Shown piece by piece: positions 8,241-17,855 of a DNA stretch of 64,000 nt. A model generated the notes under the pieces. That model did not search any database. It had not been told where the DNA came from and saw only the letters and a list, made by a program, of their open reading frames with translations. Both the position numbers and the translations under genes were made by a program. Position 1 is the stretch's first letter; each line of letters begins with the position of its first letter. This DNA comes from JAAFHB01 sp963677935. Its GTDB lineage: Bacteria; Bacteroidota; Bacteroidia; Bacteroidales; Prolixibacteraceae. The stretch lies in the NCBI GenBank assembly GCA_963677935.2, contig CAXXEH010000003.1, positions 6,324,001 to 6,388,000 of the forward strand. The letters are read 5' to 3'.

Positions 8241-10082
8241 ATGAAGAAAGTTTATTTTTTTCTTTTTATAAACAGCTTTTTGTTGTTTATTTTTCATGTA
8301 AATGCGCAAACGCAGCAGTCTTTCAAAATAAACTCACCCGATAAACACACCCGGTTTGAGCTCGTTCCTGACGAAACTGGAAATCTGAAATACCGGGTGT
8401 TGTTTTTCAAATCAGAAATTGTGTCGTGGTCGGACCTGGGCTTTATAATTAACGGCATTTCTGCCGGGAAAAACACACGAATAACCGATGAAAAGCAAAA
8501 TTCTGTCAGAGAAAAATTTGCATGGTCTTTAGGTGAAACCGACACCATTCAAAACCATTATAATGAAGGCATTTATTCATGCCAGACCGGTAATTTCATG
8601 TTTAACCTGGATGTTCGGGTTTTCAACAATAGTCTAGCCTTCCGGTATCGGTTCCCCAAACAGCCTGGCTTTGAAAAGGGAGTGATTTCCGGAGAACATA
8701 CTTCGTTCAACTTTTCCGAAAATCTTGAAATCTATCAATACCAAAGGGAGTCTGTTTTTACCCCGGTCAGTCTGGACAAATTCACAGGCCATTGCGATTT
8801 GCCTGCCACATTAACGGGACCCAAAAGATACATCAGCATTGGGGAAGCGAATAACAGCAATTACACTAAAGTTGAGCTGAAAAAAGGTGAAAAGGAATAT
8901 AGTGTTTCGACTGGTTTTATAACCGAAAAGTTTGCAAATACGGAAGGGGCATACGATTTTCCCTGGAGGACAATCAGTTTTTCAAACAATGCAACTGGCC
9001 TTCATCAGTGCAGTGAGCTCAACCTGAAGCTGACACCGCCATCTCCGGAAGGAATTCCTGGATGGGTCAAACCAGGGAAAATGATGCGCATTATGAAACT
9101 TGATACTGAAGCCGCATTAGAATGTATTGATTTTGCTGTCAAGAACAACTTAAGTTATGTTTTATACGATGGAGGTTGGTACAATGTAAAGGAGTTTGAT
9201 GGTAACAAAGCATATATTACTCCGATTTCTGCCATCAATATGCAAAAGGTGATCAGTTACGGAAAACGCAAAAATATTGGAGTGGTACTGTATGTGAATT
9301 ACAGCCAGGGGCTAGTTGAGCGGCTTGACAGTACTTTGTGTCAATTTAAAGTATGGGGTGCTGCAGGTATTAAACCCGGTTTTGTAGATGGTTGCACTCA
9401 GAAGGGCATTCAATGGTTAATAAGCGCTGTTCAGAAAATGCAAAGTATGGGATTCGTTATGAATGTTCATGATAGCTATAAACCGACAGGTCTTAGCTGG
9501 ACTTATCCAGCTTTGCTGACTCAGGAAGGTATAAGGGGTGATGAAAATGGTCCGGATGCTTTTCATAACATGGTTTTGCCTTTCACACGATTTTTGGCCG
9601 GTCCGGCAGATTTTACTTTTTGTTATCCAAATAGAGCAAACAAATTTGCCAAGCAACTAAAGGTTAGCATGGCTCAACAATTAGCTTTATCAGTTATTTA
9701 TTTCAGCCCTTTGCAGGTTGTCTTTTGGTATGGAAGGCCTGGTGATTATACAAAAGATGTAGAAATTGACTTTTTCAGACAAGTTCCGACTGTTTGGAAT
9801 GAATCCCATTATTTAGCGGGTGAGATCGGAAAAAACATTGCAGTTGCCCGCAGAAATGGCTCATCCTGGTTCATGGGGATCGGTACAGGATTAGATTCCT
9901 GGAGGAATAAAATCAAATTAAATTTTTTAAAGTCCGGCGTCAATTATATTGCAACGATCTATGAGGATGATCAGCATGAAAGTATTGCCACAAAAAAAAT
10001 AATTGTAAAAAAAGGCGATGATTTTAATATCGATCTTCAGGCGAAAACAGGTCAGGCTGTTATCTTTTCAATTCAAAAATAA
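8241..10082 (+). CDS. GH97 glycoside hydrolase (alpha-galactosidase/alpha-glucosidase family)
   Basis: Secreted 613-residue GH97 enzyme. Signal peptide to HVNAQ; N-terminal beta-super-sandwich with NSPDKHTRFEL and SLDKFTGHCDLPA; TIM barrel with YVLYDGGWY, WGAAGIKPGFVDG (D383) and LLTQEGIRGDE (E429/E435); C-terminal beta domain ending near GQAVIFSIQK. In GH97 the position of the aspartate after the GIK strand separates retaining galactosidase-type from inverting SusB-type enzymes; D383 here suggests the retaining type, but I cannot align it to prove this. It is the most complete glycosidase of the cluster along with GH78. Confidence 0.82.
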   Translation: MKKVYFFLFINSFLLFIFHVNAQTQQSFKINSPDKHTRFELVPDETGNLKYRVLFFKSEIVSWSDLGFIINGISAGKNTRITDEKQNSVREKFAWSLGETDTIQNHYNEGIYSCQTGNFMFNLDVRVFNNSLAFRYRFPKQPGFEKGVISGEHTSFNFSENLEIYQYQRESVFTPVSLDKFTGHCDLPATLTGPKRYISIGEANNSNYTKVELKKGEKEYSVSTGFITEKFANTEGAYDFPWRTISFSNNATGLHQCSELNLKLTPPSPEGIPGWVKPGKMMRIMKLDTEAALECIDFAVKNNLSYVLYDGGWYNVKEFDGNKAYITPISAINMQKVISYGKRKNIGVVLYVNYSQGLVERLDSTLCQFKVWGAAGIKPGFVDGCTQKGIQWLISAVQKMQSMGFVMNVHDSYKPTGLSWTYPALLTQEGIRGDENGPDAFHNMVLPFTRFLAGPADFTFCYPNRANKFAKQLKVSMAQQLALSVIYFSPLQVVFWYGRPGDYTKDVEIDFFRQVPTVWNESHYLAGEIGKNIAVARRNGSSWFMGIGTGLDSWRNKIKLNFLKSGVNYIATIYEDDQHESIATKKIIVKKGDDFNIDLQAKTGQAVIFSIQK

Positions 10083-10125
10083 ACTACTTCATTGAGAATA
10101 ACTAAATCTTAAAACTTATATAAAA

Positions 10126-11427
10126 ATGAAAAGTATTTTCGTAATAATTGGATTATCAATATTGATTACATCAAACGCGTTGTTTTCTCAGAACAAGATT
10201 GTTGAATCTAAGCTGATATGGGAATTGGGAAAAAGCCCCATTGAACCAGGTTTAATAAAAGGTAATATTGACGTAGTTGATGGAACGGTGATGCTCGATG
10301 GAACTAACTCATTTTCTTTGCCAATTACACTACTTGAGAAACAAAATGATTTCACGATCGAATTTGAGGTAAAAAGGGCCAATGGTGTAATCAAACCAGA
10401 AGACAATATTTCCCTTATCTCCAACCATGACGAGGAGAATAAAGCTGGAATTGGAATTAAATATTTCTCTCCACCGTATAATGCCGCATGGTTATACATT
10501 AATGGATTCAGAGCAATTGAACAAAGAGGGTTTCTGGCTAATATATTTCTAAAATATACAATTCTTGTCAAAGATAAAAACATGATGTTGTTTAGAAATG
10601 GCCTTCTTCTGGCAATGACAGATAAAGTAAATCCAAGTAATCAACCTATTACCATTGGTGAGGCAGGAGGTGTTAGGTTCACTCCATATGAAATGCGAAA
10701 TATCAGGATTTATAATTCTGCACAATTTCCTACCGGCTTTGATCATAGTGTTGAAAGAATGGCAACCTTTAGTGGAGACCAATATGCGATGCAAAGAGTA
10801 GCTATTAAAGATGATAAATTGCCCAGGATTCTTATAGTTGGCAACTCTATTTCGATGGGCTATCGGGATTTTATCACAGAGCATTTTAAAGGGAAAGCTT
10901 ATGTAGATTATTGGTTGGGTGGTAGTTGGATGGATCCAAATAGCGTAAAGGGAGAAAACTCGGTTGTCAAACGTGCCTGGAGAGGTGTACTCGGGAATGG
11001 ACCTTATGATGTTGTGACCTGGAATGCAATGACCTTGCATATGTGGTGGCCACCGCAAAGATGTCCTGAGGAATCACTTGCTCCAAATATGACCGAAGTA
11101 ACCAGCTTTTTAAAGGAAATTGCCCCTAAAACAAAGTTCATATGGGTACGGGGTACGCCATTCAGAGAAAACAAGTCTGACGGCACTGTAACATTAGATA
11201 ATCCCAGAAATAACATAATCGTTAAATATAATAAAATTGTTGATGGAGTGATGAAGAGAGAAGGTATTCCCGAAGTAGATCTTTATCAGATTGCCGAAAA
11301 TCAGCTCCATACTGTGAGTAAAGGATCGAGCGACTTTGTTCATTGGAAACCTGAAGTATATCAAATTATGGCTCAGGAGATTATTAAAGAAATTGAAAAG
11401 TATATTAAGGAAAAGGGAAATATGTGA
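10126..11427 (+). CDS. Secreted SGNH hydrolase with N-terminal LamG-like domain
   Basis: A 433-residue secreted esterase candidate. Signal peptide to ALFSQ; residues about 35-205 look like a concanavalin/LamG-type beta-sandwich (DGTNSFSLPI, FTIEFEVKRANG, MRNIRIYN); residues about 225-430 are an SGNH hydrolase with block I IVGNSIS (nucleophile S241) and the terminal DFVHWKP giving D403 and H406. WNAMTLHMW occupies the place of the block III asparagine. It follows GH97 by 43 nt. Deacetylation of plant or microbial polysaccharide is the likely role. The gene appears intact. Confidence 0.75.
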   Translation: MKSIFVIIGLSILITSNALFSQNKIVESKLIWELGKSPIEPGLIKGNIDVVDGTVMLDGTNSFSLPITLLEKQNDFTIEFEVKRANGVIKPEDNISLISNHDEENKAGIGIKYFSPPYNAAWLYINGFRAIEQRGFLANIFLKYTILVKDKNMMLFRNGLLLAMTDKVNPSNQPITIGEAGGVRFTPYEMRNIRIYNSAQFPTGFDHSVERMATFSGDQYAMQRVAIKDDKLPRILIVGNSISMGYRDFITEHFKGKAYVDYWLGGSWMDPNSVKGENSVVKRAWRGVLGNGPYDVVTWNAMTLHMWWPPQRCPEESLAPNMTEVTSFLKEIAPKTKFIWVRGTPFRENKSDGTVTLDNPRNNIIVKYNKIVDGVMKREGIPEVDLYQIAENQLHTVSKGSSDFVHWKPEVYQIMAQEIIKEIEKYIKEKGNM

Positions 11428-11428
11428 A

Positions 11429-11533
11429 GTAATTACTGGCAGTGATGTAAACAACCATTGTAACTCCCACCTCGCACCGCTTTACGGTGACTATACTTTT
11501 CCAGGATTGGTCTATCGTGATGTTTCCTATTGA
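11429..11533 (+). pseudogene. Remnant of a GH2 glycosidase
   Basis: In the gap after the SGNH gene one frame reads EVITGSDVNNHCNSHLAPL followed by YGDYTFPGLVYRDVSY and a stop. This matches the well-conserved stretch of GH2 beta-glycosidases in which an N-terminal sugar-binding domain has an asparagine-rich turn, then APL..D.TFFGG.YRDV. Only about 35 residues survive; the rest of the gap to 11686 has no coding sequence I can read. Taken as a deleted GH2 gene. Confidence 0.5.
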
Positions 11534-11686
11534 TTCCAATTAGATAACTTTATCTGGCACAGGATTTTTGTACTAATCCCGGACTTATCGAAAGAGTAGG
11601 AGGCAGTAATAAATATATGTACAGCGGCAAAAAATCATAGTGCGGTTGTAAAAAGCTTTTCATGAAATCCTAAAACTTATCTGTAA

Positions 11687-13222
11687 ATGAAACAAATAAA
11701 ATTTATCTCAATTTTAATCCTGATTTGTTCAGTTTATTGTTTGAACAATTCGATTGCGATGTCACTTTATACGTTGACACCACAAGAAAAGATAAAGGAT
11801 AAAGAGTCAGACAAAAATAAAAATGACAAGATACTGCTGCCACCCATCCCTGCAGACCCCAATGAGGCTTTTTTTGGTTCAAGAATACAAAGAACAATGA
11901 CACTGTTAGCTACAAGCGACGAATCCCATCGTAATTCAGTTCGGATTTTATGTTATGGTCAATCAATTGTTGCCCAGGGGTATGTCTCGCGTGCGATTGA
12001 AAGAGAGCTGAAAGAGCGCTTTCCATTTGCCAATATTATTGTGGAAAACAGGGCCATTGGAGGCTACACAGCACCCTCGCTCGTCCGCACTGCTGTCCAT
12101 GATCTCTATCCTTTCTACCCCGATTTGGTGGTGTTTCATGTTTATGATGGACACTATACCGGAGAACTTGAACGAATTGTCAGCAATATCCGTCGAAATA
12201 CTACCGCCGAAATATTAATGTGGACTCACCACTTTGACTCATATGGACCGGATGGTACCGAACGTGACAATATCCGGGATCAGGGCTCGAATTTCCGCCG
12301 CTATCTTGCTCAAAAGTATAATTGCGAACTCGTCGAATTGAGGGAAGAATGGAGAAATTATTTGAAGATAAATAATATACCCCGGGCAGACCTGCTTATA
12401 GATAACATTCATCTTAATAATAAGGGTGGTTCATTACAGGCGCAATTTGTCATGCGACATTTTCGCTACAATACACTATTCCCCTCCAGCTGGATGAACA
12501 TGGTTCGCACCTATGAAGCCCGACGACCAATAGAGGAGCGGACAGACGAAATTGTATTTACTGGAAAGCCGTGGCATCGTGTAGGACAAGGAGTGGTAGG
12601 AGAAAGATCCAATAGTTCTCTTAAGCTTCATTTTCACGGAAACCGTGTAGATGTAATCGCTTTTCCAGCTGGAGTTAAGCCTGGCACAGCCAAAATACTC
12701 ATTGATGGTAAATCACCCTCATCCTTCACTGATGCCTATGCCATCACCAGGACAAATAAGAATCCAGTCAGCGGGAGACCAATGCTAAATCGTATTAATT
12801 TTGGAAAGAAAGCCGTCGCTGAAGATTGGGTCCTTAACGTGAACAATATAAGTCCAGATGGTAAAACTTTTAAGTTTACTCTTGCAGGAAGTATCACGGG
12901 ATCAGATGGTGAAGGTACACATAAGAAAGTATTTACTTCAAAGTCTGGAAGTATCAATTTCGACCCGGCAGAGTTTACTTTTGCAGGTGCTGTTAGTCAA
13001 ACGAAGAAACCCTTTCCTGATGAGGCAACAATTATTTTTCAAACCAAATTGATGGGAATGGATGTCTGGGCACCCGTGTTAAATCAGGAGGAAGGACATA
13101 TTGACAATTATACTTTGATACAGGGCATAGAAAACAGGGAACACACATTGGAAATTATACCCGTTGGCAATGGCCCTATTCCTGTTTATGAGATCGTAAT
13201 CTACAGGCCTCCGATGGAATAA
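11687..13222 (+). CDS. SGNH hydrolase with C-terminal beta-sandwich domain
   Basis: A 511-residue secreted protein. A hydrophobic leader is followed by a lysine/aspartate-rich linker (KDKESDKNKND). The SGNH domain starts near residue 84: RILCYGQSIVAQG has GQS in place of GDS with S93 as nucleophile, NRAIGGYTAP carries the block II glycine, and LLIDNIHLN gives D239 and H242. The C-terminal 230 residues are beta-rich and may bind carbohydrate (VFTGKPWHRVGQG, VIAFPAGVKPG). Third SGNH gene of the cluster and apparently intact. The start at 11687 fits the leader. Confidence 0.7.
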   Translation: MKQIKFISILILICSVYCLNNSIAMSLYTLTPQEKIKDKESDKNKNDKILLPPIPADPNEAFFGSRIQRTMTLLATSDESHRNSVRILCYGQSIVAQGYVSRAIERELKERFPFANIIVENRAIGGYTAPSLVRTAVHDLYPFYPDLVVFHVYDGHYTGELERIVSNIRRNTTAEILMWTHHFDSYGPDGTERDNIRDQGSNFRRYLAQKYNCELVELREEWRNYLKINNIPRADLLIDNIHLNNKGGSLQAQFVMRHFRYNTLFPSSWMNMVRTYEARRPIEERTDEIVFTGKPWHRVGQGVVGERSNSSLKLHFHGNRVDVIAFPAGVKPGTAKILIDGKSPSSFTDAYAITRTNKNPVSGRPMLNRINFGKKAVAEDWVLNVNNISPDGKTFKFTLAGSITGSDGEGTHKKVFTSKSGSINFDPAEFTFAGAVSQTKKPFPDEATIIFQTKLMGMDVWAPVLNQEEGHIDNYTLIQGIENREHTLEIIPVGNGPIPVYEIVIYRPPME

Positions 13223-13331
13223 CCTGGAATTACGGTGACATTCTTTTAGTAGTTATGGATTTTTGTTTAATGAATCTTATTTCTCGTGATACGCTGATTG
13301 TGAATAAGTCCATGTAAATAACTAAATAGCA

Positions 13332-14882
13332 ATGCGATATAAACATTCCTTTATGAAATATTTCAATAAATTAATCTTCGCCGCATTATCGGCGATTGCA
13401 ACCTTCCAGACACAGGCTGAGGTTAAAATGCCAGCCATCTTTTCAGACCATATGGTACTTCAACGTGACATTATTGTCCCAATTTGGGGAACCGCTATGC
13501 CGGGTGAGAAGGTTAGTGTCAGTATTGCCGGACATACCAAAGTTACCCAGGCGGACATAAACGGCAATTGAAGGATTCGTCTCGATCCGCTTAAAACCTG
13601 TACCGAGCCACTTAACATGAAGATTACGGGGAGCAACAGGATCACTTTAAATGATGTCCTGGTGGGCGAGGTCTGGATTGCCTCGGGGCAGTCAAACATG
13701 GAGATGCCAGTTGGGAATGTTGATCCGCCAGATATTAAAAATCGTCGATATCCCAGGGTCGAGAATTTTGAAGAGGAATTGAAACGCGCCAACTACACTC
13801 TTTTGCGCTTATGTAAAGTGGAACAGCAGTTTGTCCCGCATCCCATCTCTTTCGTCCCTGGAAAGGGTTGGAAAACATGTTCGAGGGAATCAGCAAGGGA
13901 ATTTTCTGCTGTTGGTTATTTTTTTGGAAGGCACTTGGTTGAAAATTTAAATATCCCGGTCGGTATCATTGAAAGTGCGTGCAGCAGTAGTCAAGTGGAA
14001 CAATGGACTAGTATTGAGTCGCTTGCGAAATTTTCCCAATTTGCTGAAGTTGCGAAATTTTACCTTAATACTGATTTTTCCAAATTGTCCAATGAGGAAT
14101 ACGAGAAAGTCTCTCCCAAAGGAAAACCTTCCTGTCTCTTCAACGGTGAGATTGCACCGCTCATTCCTTACGCCATTCGAGGAGCCATCTGGTATCAGGG
14201 GGAATCCAATGCTTACCGTTCTGTTGAATACAGGCAGCTGATTGCCAACATGATTGCAGATTGGAGACAACAATGGGGTCAAGGGGATTTTCCTTTCTTT
14301 TTTGTGCAACTCGCAGGTTTCGGGGGCCTTCCCACAAAACCAGGCAACCACAACTGGGCTGAGCTACGCGAGGCGCAAACCATGACTCTTTCCGTTCCCA
14401 ATACAGGAATGGCAGTCGCTATTGACATTGGCATGGCTGACTTCATTCATCCGCTCAACAAGCAAGAAGTAAGCCGCAGGCTGGGGTGCGTGGCATTGGA
14501 CAAGACATACGGTTGAAGATCGAATCGAGCGGACCGATTTTTAAAAGCATGAAAATTGAAGGAACAAAGGTTGTCATTTCTTTTGACCATCTTGGAGGTG
14601 GATTGGTTTCTCGCAATCAAAAAGACAACAAAAAATTGGGGAATTTTGCTATCGCGGGGCAGGACCAAATCTGGAAATGGGCTGATGCCCTGATTGACGG
14701 AAACTCGGTCGTGGTTTCATGAGATGAAGATACCAATGGCCGTACGTTATGCGTGGGCACAGAACATCGCGTGCGATTTTTACAATCAGGCAGGACTTCC
14801 GGCTGTGCCGTTCCAAACCGACGGTTGGGAACTGACCACAATGGATAAATTGTATGATCCAGGCGAAGATTTCCTTAAATGA
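13332..14882 (+). pseudogene. Broken sialate O-acetylesterase gene
   Basis: A second SASA-family esterase, disabled at three points. The N-terminal part (MKYFNKLIF leader, MPAIFSDHMVLQRD) runs into an in-frame TGA at 13569-13571, where the family has a tryptophan (NGN-stop-RIRLDPL). The frame continues through GQSNMEMPVG, WYQGESNAYR and MADFIHP to a frameshift near 14510 (after GCVALDKTYG), moves to another frame (LKIESSGPIFKSMKIEG), and shifts again near 14720 before ending NQAGLPAVPFQTDGW. All catalytic blocks can still be read across frames, so inactivation is recent. It lies next to the IS pair. Confidence 0.85.
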
Positions 14883-14957
14883 TTTTTCAAAATGATTTCA
14901 TAAAATCGCTTTGATCCTATTTTTAGGGTCAAGACAAATATCTGGGGGGAATAAATT

Positions 14958-15854
14958 TCAGGCATAAATATTTGAGAGTCTAAAGAGAAAAAATTTAACG
15001 GATCTAACTCCTCTAAAAGATGCTCTGAATGCTTTTATCTTTGCGTTAAATGATTCAGCGGAAGCATTCGTGCTGCGGTTATCAAAATAATTCAGGATAT
15101 TTAGGTAATGTGCCTGTATTGACCTGGCTACAACATTAAAAGATTCGAAGCCGGATTTTTCTACACGGTCATACCATGCTGCCAGTTTTGTAAATGCGAC
15201 TCCTTTGTCTTTTACAAAATGGTATATATGACCCAGTTGCATTGAAAGTTTGTAGGCTTGTTCCAGTGCGGGATATCTTGCAAATAATAATTCTGCTCTG
15301 TAACGTTGTGTCGGGGTCCATTTTGATTCCGCTTTAAACAAGAGGTAGCGGCTTCGGGCCAATAACTGTTTAAGTGTATCTCCGTTCTCAAGTATTTCTG
15401 GTATAAACTTTTGCTTTACCTCTTTACCTAATTCTATCTCCTTGTTTTCCTGATCAATTGCTTCCCATCTATATTTAACCCTCATCTCCTGCACGGCATC
15501 ATATGCTAATTTTTGAACATGGAAACGGTCTGTTACCATTTTGGCCTGAGAGAAACTACCTCGGACTATATGTGCCATGTTTGCAGCCATATCCAGGGTT
15601 ACTTCTTTTACTTTATTGCGTTTACGTATGGGTATCTTATCCAGAACCGCACGAACCTTCTCGCTTTGGGTTCCCTTAATAATGGATATGATCGCCCCCT
15701 TTTTCCCTTTGGCTTCTTTATTGGTTACAATCGTGTAAAGCTCACCTTGCGACAATGCTGTTTCATCAATACTGATGTGGTGACCCAGATTTTCTTCAAA
15801 AAGGATCCAATCCTCTGCATGGGATAATTGGTCCCAGTCATGATAATTACTCAA
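14958..15854 (-). CDS. ISL3/ISAon1-type transposase (IS copy 1, ORF2)
   Basis: DDE transposase catalytic part. HISIDETALS (D30), KEVTLDMAANM (D88) and STNASAESFN (E267, numbering from a TTG start) are the likely catalytic triad. The listed start is a TTG; no ATG precedes it, yet the frame is open back to 15950 and encodes family-like sequence there (SVGDYFHVNGKLLEQQYRDH), overlapping the end of ORF1 in the +1 frame. Expression could be by reinitiation or by a +1 shift from ORF1. Drives transposition of the element. Confidence 0.85.
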   Translation of the reverse strand: MSNYHDWDQLSHAEDWILFEENLGHHISIDETALSQGELYTIVTNKEAKGKKGAIISIIKGTQSEKVRAVLDKIPIRKRNKVKEVTLDMAANMAHIVRGSFSQAKMVTDRFHVQKLAYDAVQEMRVKYRWEAIDQENKEIELGKEVKQKFIPEILENGDTLKQLLARSRYLLFKAESKWTPTQRYRAELLFARYPALEQAYKLSMQLGHIYHFVKDKGVAFTKLAAWYDRVEKSGFESFNVVARSIQAHYLNILNYFDNRSTNASAESFNAKIKAFRASFRGVRSVKFFLFRLSNIYA

Positions 15855-15915
15855 ATGATCACGATACTGTTGTTCAAGTAGTTTGCCATTGACATGGAAA
15901 TAATCCCCTACACTT

Positions 15916-16290
15916 TTACAGCTTACCGGCCTGGTATCGAGATATAACTTTTAAAAAAGCCGCGAATTCCTTAGTCATTCGCGTTCCTTTGGCTACAACC
16001 TCCCAGTCACGCCAGACGATGTCTCCGGTGGTTTCATTCGTCCATCGTCTACGCCTAATATTCAGAAATACCGATTTACCGCGTAAAGGAAAATCCTGTA
16101 CTGTAATCGACTCAAAGAAACCCTTGGATACCAATTTGTCATCCAAATACTCAATGGGATGAGCATCATTCTCTTCTAAATAAATAGTGAGTGACTCCTT
16201 TGATTGAATAACATCCGAAATAAAGAAAAACTCAGAAATATCTGCGGGTAAAAGAAGTTTTGCAAGGTTAACTCCGTCTTGATTTGGCAT
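15916..16290 (-). CDS. ISAon1-type transposase N-terminal region protein (IS copy 1, ORF1)
   Basis: A 124-residue protein preceding the transposase in the element. It contains a helix-rich start (NLAKLLLPADISEFF) and a basic segment around residues 75-90 (LNIRRRRWTNETTGDIVW) likely to contact the terminal repeats. Its stop codon at 15916-15918 lies inside the open region of the second frame, so the two ORFs overlap by up to 35 nt in frame +1. Two-ORF organisation of this kind is known for the ISAon1 group in Bacteroidota. Confidence 0.75.
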   Translation of the reverse strand: MPNQDGVNLAKLLLPADISEFFFISDVIQSKESLTIYLEENDAHPIEYLDDKLVSKGFFESITVQDFPLRGKSVFLNIRRRRWTNETTGDIVWRDWEVVAKGTRMTKEFAAFLKVISRYQAGKL

Positions 16291-16419
16291 CGCTTTTTTT
16301 TATGCAAATAAAGAAATCTTTCGCTAATCCCCCAACTTTTCAGCTTGATCCTATTTTTACGCGTTCTTACGATTTTTCATGAACAACGGGTCAAGACAAA
16401 TATCTGGGGGGAATAAATT

Positions 16420-17316
16420 TCAGGCATAAATATTTGAGAGTCTAAAGAGAAAAAATTTAACGGATCTAACTCCTCTAAAAGATGCTCTGAATGCTTTTAT
16501 CTTTGCGTTAAATGATTCAGCGGAAGCATTCGTGCTGCGGTTATCAAAATAATTCAGGATATTTAGGTAATGTGCCTGTATTGACCTGGCTACAACATTA
16601 AAAGATTCGAAGCCGGATTTTTCTACACGGTCATACCATGCTGCCAGTTTTGTAAATGCGACTCCTTTGTCTTTTACAAAATGGTATATATGACCCAGTT
16701 GCATTGAAAGTTTGTAGGCTTGTTCCAGTGCGGGATATCTTGCAAATAATAATTCTGCTCTGTAACGTTGTGTCGGGGTCCATTTTGATTCCGCTTTAAA
16801 CAAGAGGTAGCGGCTTCGGGCCAATAACTGTTTAAGTGTATCTCCGTTCTCAAGTATTTCTGGTATAAACTTTTGCTTTACCTCTTTACCTAATTCTATC
16901 TCCTTGTTTTCCTGATCAATTGCTTCCCATCTATATTTAACCCTCATCTCCTGCACGGCATCATATGCTAATTTTTGAACATGGAAACGGTCTGTTACCA
17001 TTTTGGCCTGAGAGAAACTACCTCGGACTATATGTGCCATGTTTGCAGCCATATCCAGGGTTACTTCTTTTACTTTATTGCGTTTACGTATGGGTATCTT
17101 ATCCAGAACCGCACGAACCTTCTCGCTTTGGGTTCCCTTAATAATGGATATGATCGCCCCCTTTTTCCCTTTGGCTTCTTTATTGGTTACAATCGTGTAA
17201 AGCTCACCTTGCGACAATGCTGTTTCATCAATACTGATGTGGTGACCCAGATTTTCTTCAAAAAGGATCCAATCCTCTGCATGGGATAATTGGTCCCAGT
17301 CATGATAATTACTCAA
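16420..17316 (-). CDS. ISL3/ISAon1-type transposase (IS copy 2, ORF2)
   Basis: Same protein as the transposase of copy 1, with the same TTG start choice and the same open extension upstream to 17412. D30, D88 and E267 are present, so this copy also looks functional. Confidence 0.85.
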   Translation of the reverse strand: MSNYHDWDQLSHAEDWILFEENLGHHISIDETALSQGELYTIVTNKEAKGKKGAIISIIKGTQSEKVRAVLDKIPIRKRNKVKEVTLDMAANMAHIVRGSFSQAKMVTDRFHVQKLAYDAVQEMRVKYRWEAIDQENKEIELGKEVKQKFIPEILENGDTLKQLLARSRYLLFKAESKWTPTQRYRAELLFARYPALEQAYKLSMQLGHIYHFVKDKGVAFTKLAAWYDRVEKSGFESFNVVARSIQAHYLNILNYFDNRSTNASAESFNAKIKAFRASFRGVRSVKFFLFRLSNIYA

Positions 17317-17377
17317 ATGATCACGATACTGTTGTTCAAGTAGTTTGCCATTGACATGGAAATAATCCCCTACACTT

Positions 17378-17752
17378 TTACAGCTTACCGGCCTGGTATC
17401 GAGATATAACTTTTAAAAAAGCCGCGAATTCCTTAGTCATTCGCGTTCCTTTGGCTACAACCTCCCAGTCACGCCAGACGATGTCTCCGGTGGTTTCATT
17501 CGTCCATCGTCTACGCCTAATATTCAGAAATACCGATTTACCGCGTAAAGGAAAATCCTGTACTGTAATCGACTCAAAGAAACCCTTGGATACCAATTTG
17601 TCATCCAAATACTCAATGGGATGAGCATCATTCTCTTCTAAATAAATAGTGAGTGACTCCTTTGATTGAATAACATCCGAAATAAAGAAAAACTCAGAAA
17701 TATCTGCGGGTAAAAGAAGTTTTGCAAGGTTAACTCCGTCTTGATTTGGCAT
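17378..17752 (-). CDS. ISAon1-type transposase N-terminal region protein (IS copy 2, ORF1)
   Basis: Identical to the 124-residue ORF1 of copy 1. Its stop overlaps the +1 frame leading into the transposase of copy 2. Confidence 0.75.
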   Translation of the reverse strand: MPNQDGVNLAKLLLPADISEFFFISDVIQSKESLTIYLEENDAHPIEYLDDKLVSKGFFESITVQDFPLRGKSVFLNIRRRRWTNETTGDIVWRDWEVVAKGTRMTKEFAAFLKVISRYQAGKL

Positions 17753-17855
17753 CGCTTTTTTTTATGCAAATAAAGAAATCTTTCGCTAATCCCCCAACTT
17801 TTCAGCTTGATCCTGAACAACTCGATTCTTTCCCCATCCTTTCTTTGTAAATAAA

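Larger units (their letters stand above)
14926..16351 (-). mobile_element. IS element copy 1 (ISL3/ISAon1-type), complete with target duplication
   Basis: A 1426-bp insertion sequence. The left end starts GGGTCAAG and the right end finishes CTTGATCC; compared as inverted repeats, the ends share GGnTCAAG...GGGGG with mismatches. The element is flanked by an 8-bp direct repeat TATTTTTA at 14918-14925 and 16352-16359, the target duplication. It encodes two minus-strand ORFs, a transposase N-terminal region protein and the DDE transposase. An 8-bp duplication suits the ISL3 family. The next copy begins 36 bp further right and is identical over the parts compared. Confidence 0.85.
16388..17813 (-). 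mobile_element. IS element copy 2, identical to copy 1, with its own target duplication
   Basis: Second 1426-bp copy of the same IS, same orientation, offset by exactly 1462 bp from the first. Flanked by a different 8-bp direct repeat, TGAACAAC, at 16380-16387 and 17814-17821. The different duplications show that the two copies arrived in separate transposition events rather than by tandem duplication. Only 20 bp of target DNA (16360-16379) separate the two pairs of flanking repeats. Confidence 0.85.

Noticed and set aside
13569..13571. TGA at a conserved tryptophan position, as in hipA near 62198; possible UGA recoding
   Set aside because: Many intact genes in the window end with TGA and both genes carry other nonsense or frameshift lesions, so ordinary mutation explains it.
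15948..15957. Slippery run TTTTTTAAAA as a programmed -1 frameshift site for the transposase
   Set aside because: ORF2 lies in the +1 frame relative to ORF1; a -1 slip would enter the third frame.
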